A stretch of 38,554 nucleotides of DNA from JBAZFF01 sp041653495 (GCA_041653495.1 JBAZFF010000005.1:1-38554), one strand, 5' to 3'. Counted from the first letter of the stretch, positions 29,984 to 38,525 are shown. Notes: generated by a model not told the origin, from the letters alone. Translations and numbers: made by a program.

Positions 29984-30907
29984 ATGCGGAATAATATGAA
30001 ATACATAATTTATGCGTTAATAGCCATTGTATTAATCTACGGGATTTATTTGTTTTTGGACCAGCCGAACTGGCTTTTCAAATTAACGGACTTTAGCGAG
30101 TGCCAGGAAGCAGGGAACGAAGTTACGGGTTCTATCCCTCGTTATTGCAGGACTGAAGACGGGAAGGTTTTTGTGGAAGAGGTAAGCAAATCAGAGCTCA
30201 TAGTCGTGGATTCGCCCGAACCGAATACTGCGGTAGTAAGCCCCATAGAGATAACCGGGAAGGCAAGGGGGAATTGGTATTTTGAAGCTAGTTTCCCGAT
30301 AAAGATAGAGGATTCCAACGGAAACATTCTTGGGAATGCAATAGCATCTGCCCAAGACGATTGGATGACGACGGAGTTTGTTCCCTTTAAAGCAACTCTT
30401 TATTTTGAAGATTCCCCGACATCAGCCGGAAAAATTGTTTTTATGAAGGATAACCCATCCGGACTTCCAGAGTATGACAACAAACTGGAGCTCCCTGTAG
30501 TTTTCGGAACGCCAGCCGAGAAGATGACGGTGAAAGCCTATTTCAATAATAACGAATTGGATCCTGAAATAACTTGCGTGGAAGTGTTCCCGGTGGAGAG
30601 GGAAGTTCCCAAAACCCAGGCAGCGGCCAGAGCAGCTCTAGAGGAGTTGCTAAAGGGCGTCACCCCGGCCGAACAGGAAGACGGGTATGGCACGAGCATT
30701 AATTCCGGGGTGGCCATCCAGTCTCTGACCATAGAGAACGGAGTGGCAAGAGCTGATTTCAGCGAGGCATTGGGATTCCAAATTGGAGGCTCCTGCAGAG
30801 TGGCGGCCATAAGATCCCAAATCACCCAGACCCTGAAACAGTTTCCAACGGTAAACCAAGTCATAATTTCCATAGACGGCAGGACGGAAGATATTCTGCA
30901 GCCCTGA
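29984..30907 (+). CDS. GerMN/Gmad2-domain exported protein
   Basis: A 307-residue protein with an N-terminal anchor (about 5-25). A Gmad2 immunoglobulin-like domain follows (about 72-175: VVDSPEPNTAVVSPIEITGK, ATLYFEDSPTSAGKIVF). A GerMN domain ends it (about 180-307: VKAYFNNNELDPEITCVEVF, LLKGVTPAEQEDGYGT). In spore formers these domains appear in germination proteins, but here they are general cell-surface modules. A second ATG lies at 29996. A terminator at 30914-30934 ends the unit. Confidence 0.85.
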   Translation: MRNNMKYIIYALIAIVLIYGIYLFLDQPNWLFKLTDFSECQEAGNEVTGSIPRYCRTEDGKVFVEEVSKSELIVVDSPEPNTAVVSPIEITGKARGNWYFEASFPIKIEDSNGNILGNAIASAQDDWMTTEFVPFKATLYFEDSPTSAGKIVFMKDNPSGLPEYDNKLELPVVFGTPAEKMTVKAYFNNNELDPEITCVEVFPVEREVPKTQAAARAALEELLKGVTPAEQEDGYGTSINSGVAIQSLTIENGVARADFSEALGFQIGGSCRVAAIRSQITQTLKQFPTVNQVIISIDGRTEDILQP

Positions 30908-30913
30908 CAAGAG

Positions 30914-30934
30914 AGGGGAGTTATCCCCCTTTTT
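30914..30934 (+). terminator. Terminator after GerMN gene
   Basis: AGGGGA, GTTA loop, TCCCC-CT, T-run. Confidence 0.75.
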
Positions 30935-31080
30935 GTTTTGACTTTTCTTTTTCGGTTTGGTAGATTTACTTTATTGTTGCTTTTTTAGCTATTTCAAAAT
31001 TTTTAAAAGAGAGTGAGGTGATATTATGATTGTGTCTAAATTATTCTGATCCCCGTTAAAAAATAGAAAGAAGGGTTTCT

Positions 31081-31431
31081 ATGCCGACTTGTGCTGTACT
31101 CCCCAAGGGAGAATTGGTCAGGTTTAAGTCCACACTTCTCGCCAGAAAAAACATTTTAACTGGGAATGAAGTGGTGCACCTGAATGAGGATGAAGTGTTC
31201 TCAAGGAACGATTTGTCCTCTAGGAAAACGGAAATGTTCAAGGAAGAAATCCTCAATGATCGGAAAAGATCGGAAATAAGACAGATAGACGCCGCTTTGG
31301 ATCGGATAAAAGCAAAGACTTACGGTCTATGCAGAAAGTGCAATAATCCGATAAATAAAGAGCGGCTGGAAGCTGTTCCCACGACCGACCTTTGTCTGCC
31401 GTGCTGTCAGAAAGAAAAACCCTTTAGATAA
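31081..31431 (+). CDS. DksA/TraR-like C4 zinc finger protein
   Basis: A 116-residue protein with a coiled-coil first half and the DksA/TraR finger YGLCRKCNNPINKERLEAVP, closed by LCLPCC (CxxC-x17-CxxC). Family members bind the RNA polymerase secondary channel and tune initiation; greA, the next gene, uses the same channel. The N-terminal region is shorter than in DksA. The leader before the ATG is about 65 nt with a seven-residue ORF MIVSKLF (31026-31049) behind a good ribosome binding site GAGGTGAT. Confidence 0.82.
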   Translation: MPTCAVLPKGELVRFKSTLLARKNILTGNEVVHLNEDEVFSRNDLSSRKTEMFKEEILNDRKRSEIRQIDAALDRIKAKTYGLCRKCNNPINKERLEAVPTTDLCLPCCQKEKPFR

Positions 31432-31450
31432 TTTTTATTTTTACCTCACA

Positions 31451-31487
31451 AGGCCGGACGTGTCCCCCATGTCTCGGCCTTTTTTTC
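31451..31487 (+). terminator. Terminator before greA
   Basis: AGGCCG-GAC and GTC-CGGCCT arms, T-run of seven. Confidence 0.85.
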
Positions 31488-31515
31488 TAGACAAAAACGA
31501 TTATTTTACTATAAT
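31488..31515 (+). promoter_or_regulatory. greA promoter
   Basis: TAGACA, 16 nt, TATAAT, 11 nt before ATG 31527. Confidence 0.65.
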
Positions 31516-31526
31516 TACTTAATGTT

Positions 31527-31979
31527 ATGAAGAGGTACTTAACCCAAGAGGGCTTAGAGAGGATTAAGAGCGAGCTTTTTGATTTGGAGAACGTAAAAAG
31601 AAAAGAAGTTACGGAAAGGATAAGGCACACTGCTGCCCAGGGAGATTTAAAGGAGAATGCGGCATACCATATGGCCAAAGACGAGCAGGGGTTCATGGAA
31701 GCGAGGATAAAAGAACTGAGGGAAATAATAAACCAGGCTGAAATAATAAAAACACAAGGGAAAGAAATCGTCCAAATAGGATCTCTCGTTTCCCTGGATT
31801 CAAAAGACGGGAAAGACGCATTTCAAATAGTGGGCCCGGAAGAGGCAGACATTATGAAGAATAAAATATCTTTCAAGTCTCCCTTGGGGGAGTCGCTTTT
31901 AAACAAAAAGAAGGGGGATACTATCTTAATCCAGACTCCAGACGGAGAAAAAAAATATAAAATATGCGAAATAGAGTGA
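31527..31979 (+). CDS. greA: Transcription elongation factor GreA
   Basis: A 150-residue GreA, which lets stalled RNA polymerase cut back its transcript. The N-terminal coiled coil has the tip acidic pair in TAAQGDLKENAAYHMAK (D and E of the GDLxENxxY motif). The C-terminal FKBP-like domain reads IVGPEEADIMKNKISFKSPL and LLNKKKGDTILIQTPDG. Length is just under the common 158. It lies between a terminator and the ftsZ promoter, so it has its own unit. Confidence 0.95.
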   Translation: MKRYLTQEGLERIKSELFDLENVKRKEVTERIRHTAAQGDLKENAAYHMAKDEQGFMEARIKELREIINQAEIIKTQGKEIVQIGSLVSLDSKDGKDAFQIVGPEEADIMKNKISFKSPLGESLLNKKKGDTILIQTPDGEKKYKICEIE

Positions 31980-31981
31980 GT

Positions 31982-32010
31982 TTGACTGTGGAATGCTTAA
32001 ATTATATACT
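31982..32010 (+). promoter_or_regulatory. ftsZ promoter
   Basis: TTGACT, 17 nt, TATACT. The -10 ends 6 nt before ATG 32017, which makes a leaderless mRNA and argues against the upstream ATG 31993, which lies within the spacer. Confidence 0.7.
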
Positions 32011-32016
32011 AATACA

Positions 32017-33306
32017 ATGAAAAAGAAGGCAAAAGTTATCCAAAAGAAACAGGCCGTTTCCGAAGACCTCGGGGTCAAAAAAACCAAGATCAGGGTTATT
32101 GGGATTGGCGGAGGTGGCGGATCCATCGTTTCAGAGATAGCGGCGAAGATGCCTAAGGCTTCTTTTGTGATTGCCAACACGGATTCTCAAGCGTTGAAGA
32201 ACAGGAACAAGAAGGCTTCTGTCTTTAATTTCGGCCAGAGCTTGACCCACGGACTGGGAACAGGAATGAACGCGGGAGTGGGGAGGGAGGCAGCCTTGCT
32301 TGAAAAAGACAAAATAAAAAAACTGATGGAAGGATACGATTTGTGCATCCTGGTTTCCTGCCTGGGCGGAGGAACGGGATCGGGAGCTGCGCCTGTTTTT
32401 GCGAAAATATCCAGGTCCCTCGGGAACTTAACCTACGGAATATTCACACTTCCTTTAAAGTTTGAAGGGGAGAAAAAGATGGAAATGGCCCTGGAAGCTC
32501 TAAAAGAAGTAAAGAATTATCTCAATGCCGTCACCCTGATACCGAATGAAAAAGTGTTCCAGGTGATAGACAAGAGCACTCCTTTAAGGGAGGCATTCTC
32601 CATTGTCAACAAGCACTTGTCTGAGAGCCTGGGCGGGCTGATAGAAACCATATACGAGCCCGGAATAATAAACATAGATTTCGCCGACTTGAGGACGGTC
32701 CTAGACGGCAGAGGGAGGGTGGCTTACCTGAATACCATAGAAACGGAGAAGAAAGAAGGGTCTTTGAAAGAATTCTTGTCTAAAATACTGAGTTCGCCTT
32801 TCTACCCGTATTCCGTAAAAGGAGCTAAAGGGGTTCTGCTGAACATTACGGGGGAAAAGAGCCTTTCTCTGGACGAAGTAAATCAGATATCAAAAACAAT
32901 TTCAGATCTTACAAATGCTAAAGCCAAGATAATATTCGGCGTCTCCCAAAAATCTAAAAATGCAAATTCCATAAAGACAACCGTATTTGCCACGGGATGC
33001 TCGTTCAAACTGGATCAGCCCAAGTCAAAGGAGGCGATTAAGAAATCCGCGCTCAAGAAAAAGAAAGTTGAGAAAAAAAAGAGAAAGAATAAGCCGAAAA
33101 TCCAGAAGAGGAAAACGATCAAAAAAAGGAGAAAACCCAAACCAAAGAAGGAAGAATCGGTCGCCGTCCCAGTAAAAGTGGAAATGGAGAGAAAAAATGG
33201 CCTGCAGGTGAAGCATGAGGTTGAAGAAGTGGAAAAGGAGCTCCAGGAAAAGGAGGATATTTGGGAGACCCCGGCTTTTTTGAGGCAGAACGAACAGGAG
33301 AAATAA
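32017..33306 (+). CDS. ftsZ: Divergent FtsZ with lysine-rich linker
   Basis: A tubulin-like GTPase of about 429 residues when started at 32017 (the frame is open to ATG 31993). The GTP motif is GGGTGSGAAPVF, with IGIGGGGGSIVSEI for the first loop and GLGTGMNAGVGREAALL for T3. FtsZ forms the division ring. The C-terminal tail EDIWETPAFLRQ keeps the conserved peptide that binds FtsA and others. Between core and tail (33028-33160) lies a highly basic stretch (KKKVEKKKRKNKPK and on) instead of the common acidic or neutral linker. Several core residues differ from typical FtsZ, e.g. GMNAGVG for GANPEVG, so it may be a paralogue. Confidence 0.85.
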   Translation: MKKKAKVIQKKQAVSEDLGVKKTKIRVIGIGGGGGSIVSEIAAKMPKASFVIANTDSQALKNRNKKASVFNFGQSLTHGLGTGMNAGVGREAALLEKDKIKKLMEGYDLCILVSCLGGGTGSGAAPVFAKISRSLGNLTYGIFTLPLKFEGEKKMEMALEALKEVKNYLNAVTLIPNEKVFQVIDKSTPLREAFSIVNKHLSESLGGLIETIYEPGIINIDFADLRTVLDGRGRVAYLNTIETEKKEGSLKEFLSKILSSPFYPYSVKGAKGVLLNITGEKSLSLDEVNQISKTISDLTNAKAKIIFGVSQKSKNANSIKTTVFATGCSFKLDQPKSKEAIKKSALKKKKVEKKKRKNKPKIQKRKTIKKRRKPKPKKEESVAVPVKVEMERKNGLQVKHEVEEVEKELQEKEDIWETPAFLRQNEQEK

Positions 33307-33314
33307 ATATGTGG

Positions 33315-33338
33315 AAAACAGCTATAAAAGCTGTTTTT
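33315..33338 (+). terminator. Terminator after ftsZ
   Basis: AAAACAGC, 7-nt loop, GCTGTTTTT. Confidence 0.85.
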
Positions 33339-33385
33339 AGTTAGTCGGAATTATGTTAGGATATATTAAAGTTTAAATTATTTTT

Positions 33386-34306
33386 ATGGGAAAAACATAC
33401 GATTTAATAATAATAGGCGGCGGGCCTGCGGGGATTACGGCTGGAATATATTCCGCCAGACAGAAATTAAAAACATTATTGCTGACCAAGAGCTTCGGAG
33501 GCCAGATAACCAGGAAGTCAGTCCCTATTGAAAACTATCCCGGGCTGGGTCCGATTTCCAGCACGGAACTGATTAAAAGATTCGAGCAGGATTTAAAAAA
33601 CCATCCTATTGAAATTGAGACGGCTTCCGTCTCCAGAATTTCCAAGTCGGGAGAATTGTTCAATATCATCTCAAAAGAAGGAGAGTTTAGCTCTAAGGCC
33701 GTAATAATAGCTTCGGGAGCGGATCCTAGGCCGTTGGAAATTCCGGGCGAGAAAGAATTCATAGGCAAGGGAGTTTCTTACTGCGTTGCCTGCGACGGTC
33801 CTATTTTTGTCGGAAAAGACATAGCTGTAGCCGGCGGAGGGAATTCCGCCTTTGAGGCAGCTCTTTCTTTGAGCAATTACGCTAATAAAGTATATATTAT
33901 AGAGAGGGGAGACAAGGTAAGGGCGGATGAAACAAACCAAAAGAAAGTAAAAGAAAACAAAAAGATAGAGTTGATCACTGGCGCCACCTTAAAGAAAGTT
34001 TCCGGAAGCAAATTTGTGGAAGAAGTTTCTTATGAGGATAATAATACAAAAAAGGAAGTTTCCATCAAGGTTTCAGGACTCTTCGTCGAAATAGGATCCC
34101 AGCCGGCCACTGCTTTCGTCAAGGACCTGGTGGAGTTCAACGAGAAGGACGAAATAGTGGTAGACCCCAAGAACTGCAAAACCAAGACCGAAGGAATCTG
34201 GGCCGCCGGAGACGTTAACAATCTTTCATTCAAACAGATAGTAATTGCGGCCGGCCAAGGCGCGATCGCCGCTATGGACGTTTCTAATTACCTTTCAAAA
34301 TTATGA
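33386..34306 (+). CDS. trxB: Thioredoxin reductase
   Basis: A 306-residue flavoprotein. The FAD motif is IIIGGGPAGITAGIYSARQ, the redox pair CVAC lies in SYCVACDGPIF (about 133-136), the NADPH motif is VAGGGNSAFEAALSL, and the second FAD motif is GIWAAGDVN. It passes electrons from NADPH to thioredoxin. Length and order are standard. A thioredoxin gene is not in the window. It overlaps the next gene by 4 nt (ATGA). Confidence 0.95.
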   Translation: MGKTYDLIIIGGGPAGITAGIYSARQKLKTLLLTKSFGGQITRKSVPIENYPGLGPISSTELIKRFEQDLKNHPIEIETASVSRISKSGELFNIISKEGEFSSKAVIIASGADPRPLEIPGEKEFIGKGVSYCVACDGPIFVGKDIAVAGGGNSAFEAALSLSNYANKVYIIERGDKVRADETNQKKVKENKKIELITGATLKKVSGSKFVEEVSYEDNNTKKEVSIKVSGLFVEIGSQPATAFVKDLVEFNEKDEIVVDPKNCKTKTEGIWAAGDVNNLSFKQIVIAAGQGAIAAMDVSNYLSKL

Positions 34307-35028
34307 GTTTCTCTTCAACGGGAATATCCTATTTAATGATATCCATCTCCCTGTCTATCCTGACTTTTCGCTTGTTCCAGTACTGGAGGGACAAGAGAGA
34401 CCTGACTTCTAGACTGTTTGCATTCTTTGGAATATTTCTTTGCAGTTTTCTGTTGGTCAGGGCGTTAAGCGGGATATTCTTTCTGGACAATTATGATGTT
34501 TTGATTTTCTCGGTTTATATAGTCGTCTTTTTACAGACGATTGCAACTTCCATAATGGGATATTTAATTTCTTATCTGTTGCTCCCTAAGATTTCTCCCT
34601 GGATAATTTCCAGCTTAGCGTTCCTCTTCGGCCTTTTCGTAACTTATTTGAGCACTAAAATCGGGTACGTGATTGATATCAGGGAATGGGGATCGATTAG
34701 CTGGAATTTTCGAAATAGCACCCTGGGATTGGTCTTCGGTATACTCAGGTCCTTGCTGCTGGCTATTGCTTTTGTCCCCATGGCGGTTGTTATGATCCAG
34801 CAGGGCAGAAAAGGCGAAGACAAGCTCATGAGAAGGAGGTCTCTCGGCCTGGGAATAATTCTCTTAGGCGGGATGCTTATCGGTTTTCTAGATTTTATTA
34901 TTGTGGGGTTCTTGAACTTTAATATAATATATCGGGACATTACTACATGTATTATGGCAGTGGTTATCCTTGTTGTAGTTATCTTGACTCAGAAGCCTTC
35001 GAAACAATACAAAGAAAGAATAGAATAA
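34303..35028 (+). CDS. Seven-helix membrane protein, unknown
   Basis: A 241-residue integral membrane protein with about seven hydrophobic helices (near 10-25, 40-60, 65-95, 100-118, 140-165, 180-203, 210-232). Short loops and positive residues (YWRDKRDLTSR, GRKGEDKLMRRR) suggest their cytoplasmic side. No signature of a known transporter is seen, but the pattern resembles 7TM sensor-type modules. It is translationally coupled to trxB and followed after 3 nt by eno. Confidence 0.65.
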   Translation: MSFSSTGISYLMISISLSILTFRLFQYWRDKRDLTSRLFAFFGIFLCSFLLVRALSGIFFLDNYDVLIFSVYIVVFLQTIATSIMGYLISYLLLPKISPWIISSLAFLFGLFVTYLSTKIGYVIDIREWGSISWNFRNSTLGLVFGILRSLLLAIAFVPMAVVMIQQGRKGEDKLMRRRSLGLGIILLGGMLIGFLDFIIVGFLNFNIIYRDITTCIMAVVILVVVILTQKPSKQYKERIE

Positions 35029-35031
35029 GAT

Positions 35032-36267
35032 ATGGATTTTAAAATTAAAAAAATCTCAGCCAGGGAAATTCTCGATTCGAGAGGGTTTCCTACGGTGGAA
35101 GCAGAGGTGGAAGTGGGAGGAGAAAGAGTTACAGCTTCCGTTCCTTCAGGCACTTCTACCGGCAAATACGAAGCCTTGGAGCTGAGGGACGGGGGAGAAA
35201 GATACCAGGGCCGGGGAGTTTTGCAGGCCGTAGGGAACGTAAACGAGATAATATCTCCGGCCTTTTTGGGAAAGGACGTGTCAAACCAGAGAGATATAGA
35301 CAAGCTTCTAATATCCTTAGACGGGACGGATAATAAATCCAGACTGGGCGCCAATGCGATAGCCGCCGTATCTCTGGCCTGTTGCAGAATGGGAGCCGTC
35401 TTGCAGAAAAAACCTTTATGGAAATGGATTTCCGAAATTTCCGGAATGGAAGAATCTTTGCCTTCCCCCTGCATCCTTTTTATTGAAGGGGGATTGCACG
35501 GGAAGGGGTGGTTGGACATCCAGGAAATAATGGTCTTGCTGAAAGCAGATTCTTACAAGGAAAAATTAAGAGTTTCCACAGAAATATACCACAGCCTCGG
35601 GAAACTGCTGACAGAGAAGTATGGGAAAGCTTCATCCGCCGTCGGGTTGGAGGGGGCCTTTATTCCGGCAATATCCGAGACAGAGGAAGCCATAGAAGCG
35701 GTTTTAAAAGCGATTAAAGATTCGGGATACCAGAAGGAAATAAGAATCGTCCTTGATATGGCCGCGAGTTCCTTTTACAAGGACGGGAAATACTTCTTTG
35801 AAGGAGACATATTAAAGAAGGAAGATTTGGAAAGATATTATCTGGACCTTTGCCAAAAATACCCGATTTTCGCCATAGAAGATCCCTTTGCCGAAGAAGA
35901 CTGGGAGAGCTTCAGCAGCTTAACCTCTAAAATAGGGTCTAAGGTTACGATAATAGGGGACGACTTGCTGGTGACGAACACAAAGAGGATAGAAATGGCC
36001 GTAGACAAGAAGGCCTGCAACGGCTTGGTTTTGAAGCCGAACCAAATAGGAACTGTTTCAGAATCAATCACCGCTGCGAAATACGCCTTGTCCAACGGCT
36101 GGAAAGTTTTCGTAAAGCACAGGTCCGGCGAGACGAAGGACGATTTTATTGCCGACTTGGCGACCGGATTGGGGACGGGGTACTTGATGGCCGGAGCGCC
36201 GAGCAGAGGGGAAAGGGTTGCCAAATACAACAGATTATTAAAGATTGAAGAAGAATTAAAACAATAA
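35032..36267 (+). CDS. eno: Enolase-like protein with altered active site
   Basis: A 411-residue enolase homologue (2-phosphoglycerate to phosphoenolpyruvate). Kept residues: metal ligands in VLDMAASSFY, FAIEDPFAEEDW and IGDDLLVTN, the general base Lys in LKPNQIGTVSES, HRSGET, and Glu in DIQEIM and GLEGAF. Altered: SGTSTG for SGASTG, EGGLHGKG for NGGxHAxN, GLEGA for GDEGG, and YLMAGAP where enolases have the substrate-binding Lys (xIKTGAP, Lys396 in yeast), here Met. Activity may therefore be changed. Gene order with gpm (1 nt apart) supports a glycolytic role. Confidence 0.85.
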   Translation: MDFKIKKISAREILDSRGFPTVEAEVEVGGERVTASVPSGTSTGKYEALELRDGGERYQGRGVLQAVGNVNEIISPAFLGKDVSNQRDIDKLLISLDGTDNKSRLGANAIAAVSLACCRMGAVLQKKPLWKWISEISGMEESLPSPCILFIEGGLHGKGWLDIQEIMVLLKADSYKEKLRVSTEIYHSLGKLLTEKYGKASSAVGLEGAFIPAISETEEAIEAVLKAIKDSGYQKEIRIVLDMAASSFYKDGKYFFEGDILKKEDLERYYLDLCQKYPIFAIEDPFAEEDWESFSSLTSKIGSKVTIIGDDLLVTNTKRIEMAVDKKACNGLVLKPNQIGTVSESITAAKYALSNGWKVFVKHRSGETKDDFIADLATGLGTGYLMAGAPSRGERVAKYNRLLKIEEELKQ

Positions 36268-36268
36268 C

Positions 36269-36907
36269 ATGGCAAAACTAATTTTAGTAAGGCATCTCTT
36301 ATCGCAGTGGAACGAAGAAAACAGGTTCAACGGCTGGGCAGATACTCCCTTGGCCGAGGGAAGCGCAGAGAAAGCGAGGGAACTGGCGGAAGAAATATTC
36401 AAGATCCAGATTGATTCCATCTACACTTCTAGATTGTTCAGAAACATGGACACCGTGGCCAGGATTCTGGAATACCACAAGAAATATCCTCTTTTTATCC
36501 ATTTGGACAAAGGCAGAATGAAAGATTGGGGAAACTTTACCGACCTGACGGAAAATGATATTCCTTCTTATGTCAGCGAAGAGCTGAATGAAAGATATTA
36601 TGGGAAACTGCAGGGTACAAATAGGGAAGAGATCATTAAGAAGTACGGAGAAGAGCAGTTCTTAAAGTGGCGAAGAGGATTTAAGACCCCTCCCCCGGGA
36701 GGAGAAAGCCTGAAAGATACTTACGATAGAGTAATCCCGTTCTTTAAGAAATATGTTGAAAAAGATTTAAAGTCCGGAAAGAATATCCTGATGGTTTTGA
36801 GCCACAACGCAATCAGATCAATAATCAAATACATTGAGAAGGTTTCCGACGAAGACATCCCGAAGGTAGAAGTCCCTTACGGGGGCAGGAAAGAGTATAA
36901 TTTTTGA
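36269..36907 (+). CDS. gpmA: 2,3-bisphosphoglycerate-dependent phosphoglycerate mutase-like
   Basis: A 212-residue histidine phosphatase superfamily protein. It converts 3- to 2-phosphoglycerate, the step before enolase. Active His is in LVRHLLSQWNEENRF (about residue 8), where RHG is normal, so the Gly is lost. LNERYYGKLQGTNREE and WRRGFKTPPPGGES are family blocks for the mutase rather than a general phosphatase. The second His is in LSHNAIRS where HGNS is common. It is shorter than E. coli GpmA (about 250). It directly follows eno. Confidence 0.82.
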   Translation: MAKLILVRHLLSQWNEENRFNGWADTPLAEGSAEKARELAEEIFKIQIDSIYTSRLFRNMDTVARILEYHKKYPLFIHLDKGRMKDWGNFTDLTENDIPSYVSEELNERYYGKLQGTNREEIIKKYGEEQFLKWRRGFKTPPPGGESLKDTYDRVIPFFKKYVEKDLKSGKNILMVLSHNAIRSIIKYIEKVSDEDIPKVEVPYGGRKEYNF

Positions 36908-36911
36908 CTTA

Positions 36912-36940
36912 TTGACAAGGAAATATCAGTAGGGTAATAT
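36912..36940 (+). promoter_or_regulatory. Promoter of the rrf2-desulfurase operon
   Basis: TTGACA, 17 nt, TAATAT, between gpmA and the Rrf2 gene. Confidence 0.75.
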
Positions 36941-36944
36941 AAAG

Positions 36945-36961
36945 CCGACAAGATTAGTCGG
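36945..36961 (+). promoter_or_regulatory. Inverted repeat at the operon start, candidate operator
   Basis: CCGAC, 7-nt loop, GTCGG, placed between the -10 box and ATG 36966. It could be an autoregulatory binding site for the Rrf2 protein or an mRNA hairpin hiding the start. Confidence 0.45.
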
Positions 36962-36965
36962 TTTT

Positions 36966-37361
36966 ATGTTCAACATATCAACAAAATCCCAATACGGTTT
37001 GAGAGCCATGACTTACATGGCCAAGGAGAAGGCGATTTCTCCTTTGAGCAGGATATCCAAAGCGGAAGGGATATCTTTTGATTACCTGGAAAAAATAATT
37101 TCCAAATTAGAAAAGGCAGGATTGGTAAAATCAAAAAAGGGAGTCCGGGGCGGATACTTTCTTTCTAAGAGTCCTTCAAGAATAAAAATAGGAGAAATAA
37201 TGTCAGCTCTGGAAGAGGATAAGCATCTGGTTAAATGCGTGGGCAAAGGGTGCTCCTGTCCCAGAGAGAAGGGGTGTTCTGCAAAGCCCTTATGGGAAAG
37301 ATTGTACAAGTCTCTGAATAAGACCTTGAATTCAATAACATTATCAGACTTAATAAAATGA
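36966..37361 (+). CDS. Rrf2-family regulator, IscR-like
   Basis: A 131-residue winged-helix repressor. The Rrf2 DNA-binding part is seen in STKSQYGLRAMTYMAKE and ISFDYLEKIISKLEKAGLVK, with the wing KSKKGVRGGYFL. The cysteine cluster CVGKGCSCPREKGC could hold an iron-sulfur cluster as in IscR. It likely senses Fe-S status and controls its own operon. A cysteine desulfurase follows, overlapping by 4 nt (ATGA), which fits. Confidence 0.9.
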   Translation: MFNISTKSQYGLRAMTYMAKEKAISPLSRISKAEGISFDYLEKIISKLEKAGLVKSKKGVRGGYFLSKSPSRIKIGEIMSALEEDKHLVKCVGKGCSCPREKGCSAKPLWERLYKSLNKTLNSITLSDLIK

Positions 37362-38521
37362 AAAGAATTTATCTAGATTATGCGGCCACTACTCCGGTTG
37401 ATCCCAGAGTAATGAAGGCGATGCTCCCTTATTTTACGGAGAAGTTTGCGAATCCCATGTCCTTGCATTCCTTCGGCCAGGAGGCGAAATTGGCCCTGGA
37501 AGAAAGCAGGAAGAAAATAGCTGATTTTATGGGCGCTCTCCCCAAAGAGATAATATTCACTTCTTCCGCAACGGAGAGCAATAATTTGGCATTAAAGGGC
37601 ATAATCTCCGCTTATAAGGGAAAGCATATTATTATTTCTCCGATCGAGCACCCTTGCGTCGCCGAGACTGGAGAATGGCTGGAGAAGCAGGGAGTCTTGC
37701 TGGACAGGCTGAAAGTGGATAAATACGGGCTTATTGATTTAGAGGATTTAAAGAATAAAATTACCAAAGACACGGTTTTAGTTTCCGTAATCCACGCCTC
37801 AAATGAAATCGGGACCGTGCAGCCCATAGAAAAGATAGGCAAAATCTGCAAAGAGAAAGGAGTTTTATTCCATACGGATGCTTCCCAGAGTTTCGGCAAA
37901 ATGCCTTTTAATTTGAAGAAAATGGACATAGATTTGTTGACCGCTTCTTCCCATAAAATGTACGGTCCAAAGGGGATAGCCCTGTTATATGTGAGGGACG
38001 GAGTGAAAATAGATCCCATTCTGCATGGCGGCGGCCAGGAGAGGGGTTTAAGGTCTTCCACCAGCAACGTCCCCTCAATAGTCGGATTTGCAAAAGCCTG
38101 CGAGATAGCTAAGAAAGAAATGAGAAGGGATAATTTAAGGATCGGTAAATTGAGAGACAAGCTGATAAGCCGGATATTGAAGGATATCCCGGGCTCCCAT
38201 TTGAACGGGCACCCTGCAAAGAGGCTTGTCAACAATGCAAACGTCAGGTTTGATTTCATAGAGGGGGAATCAATAATAGTCCAGCTGGATCTTTTAGGGA
38301 TCGCGGCTTCCACCGGATCGGCCTGTTCTTCGGCCAAACTGGAGCCCAGCCATGTATTGATGGCCACGGGGTTGAAACATCAGGAAGCTCACGGGTCACT
38401 GAGAATAAGCTTGGGGAAATGGACTAGAGAATCGGAAATTAATTATTTGTTAAAAGTTCTGCCTTCCGTAGTCGGGAAGCTTAGGAGAATATCTCCTTTT
38501 AAGAAGAGCTTTAAATTCTAA
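37358..38521 (+). CDS. iscS: Cysteine desulfurase (IscS/NifS type)
   Basis: A 387-residue PLP enzyme that removes sulfur from cysteine for Fe-S clusters and tRNA thiolation. The start is YLDYAATTPVDPRVM. PLP-lysine is in TASSHKMYGPKGIALLY (about residue 200), and the active Cys in STGSACSSAKLEPSHVL (about 323) carries the persulfide. Length is standard. It lies between an Rrf2 regulator and an IscU-like gene. Confidence 0.95.
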   Translation: MKRIYLDYAATTPVDPRVMKAMLPYFTEKFANPMSLHSFGQEAKLALEESRKKIADFMGALPKEIIFTSSATESNNLALKGIISAYKGKHIIISPIEHPCVAETGEWLEKQGVLLDRLKVDKYGLIDLEDLKNKITKDTVLVSVIHASNEIGTVQPIEKIGKICKEKGVLFHTDASQSFGKMPFNLKKMDIDLLTASSHKMYGPKGIALLYVRDGVKIDPILHGGGQERGLRSSTSNVPSIVGFAKACEIAKKEMRRDNLRIGKLRDKLISRILKDIPGSHLNGHPAKRLVNNANVRFDFIEGESIIVQLDLLGIAASTGSACSSAKLEPSHVLMATGLKHQEAHGSLRISLGKWTRESEINYLLKVLPSVVGKLRRISPFKKSFKF

Positions 38522-38525
38522 ACAT

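Noticed and set aside
31993..32016. Upstream ATG as start of ftsZ
   Set aside because: It lies inside the spacer of a TTGACT-17-TATACT promoter whose transcript would begin next to ATG 32017.
37612..38367. 251-codon open frame on the minus strand
   Set aside because: It is a shadow of the cysteine desulfurase gene with no recognisable protein features.
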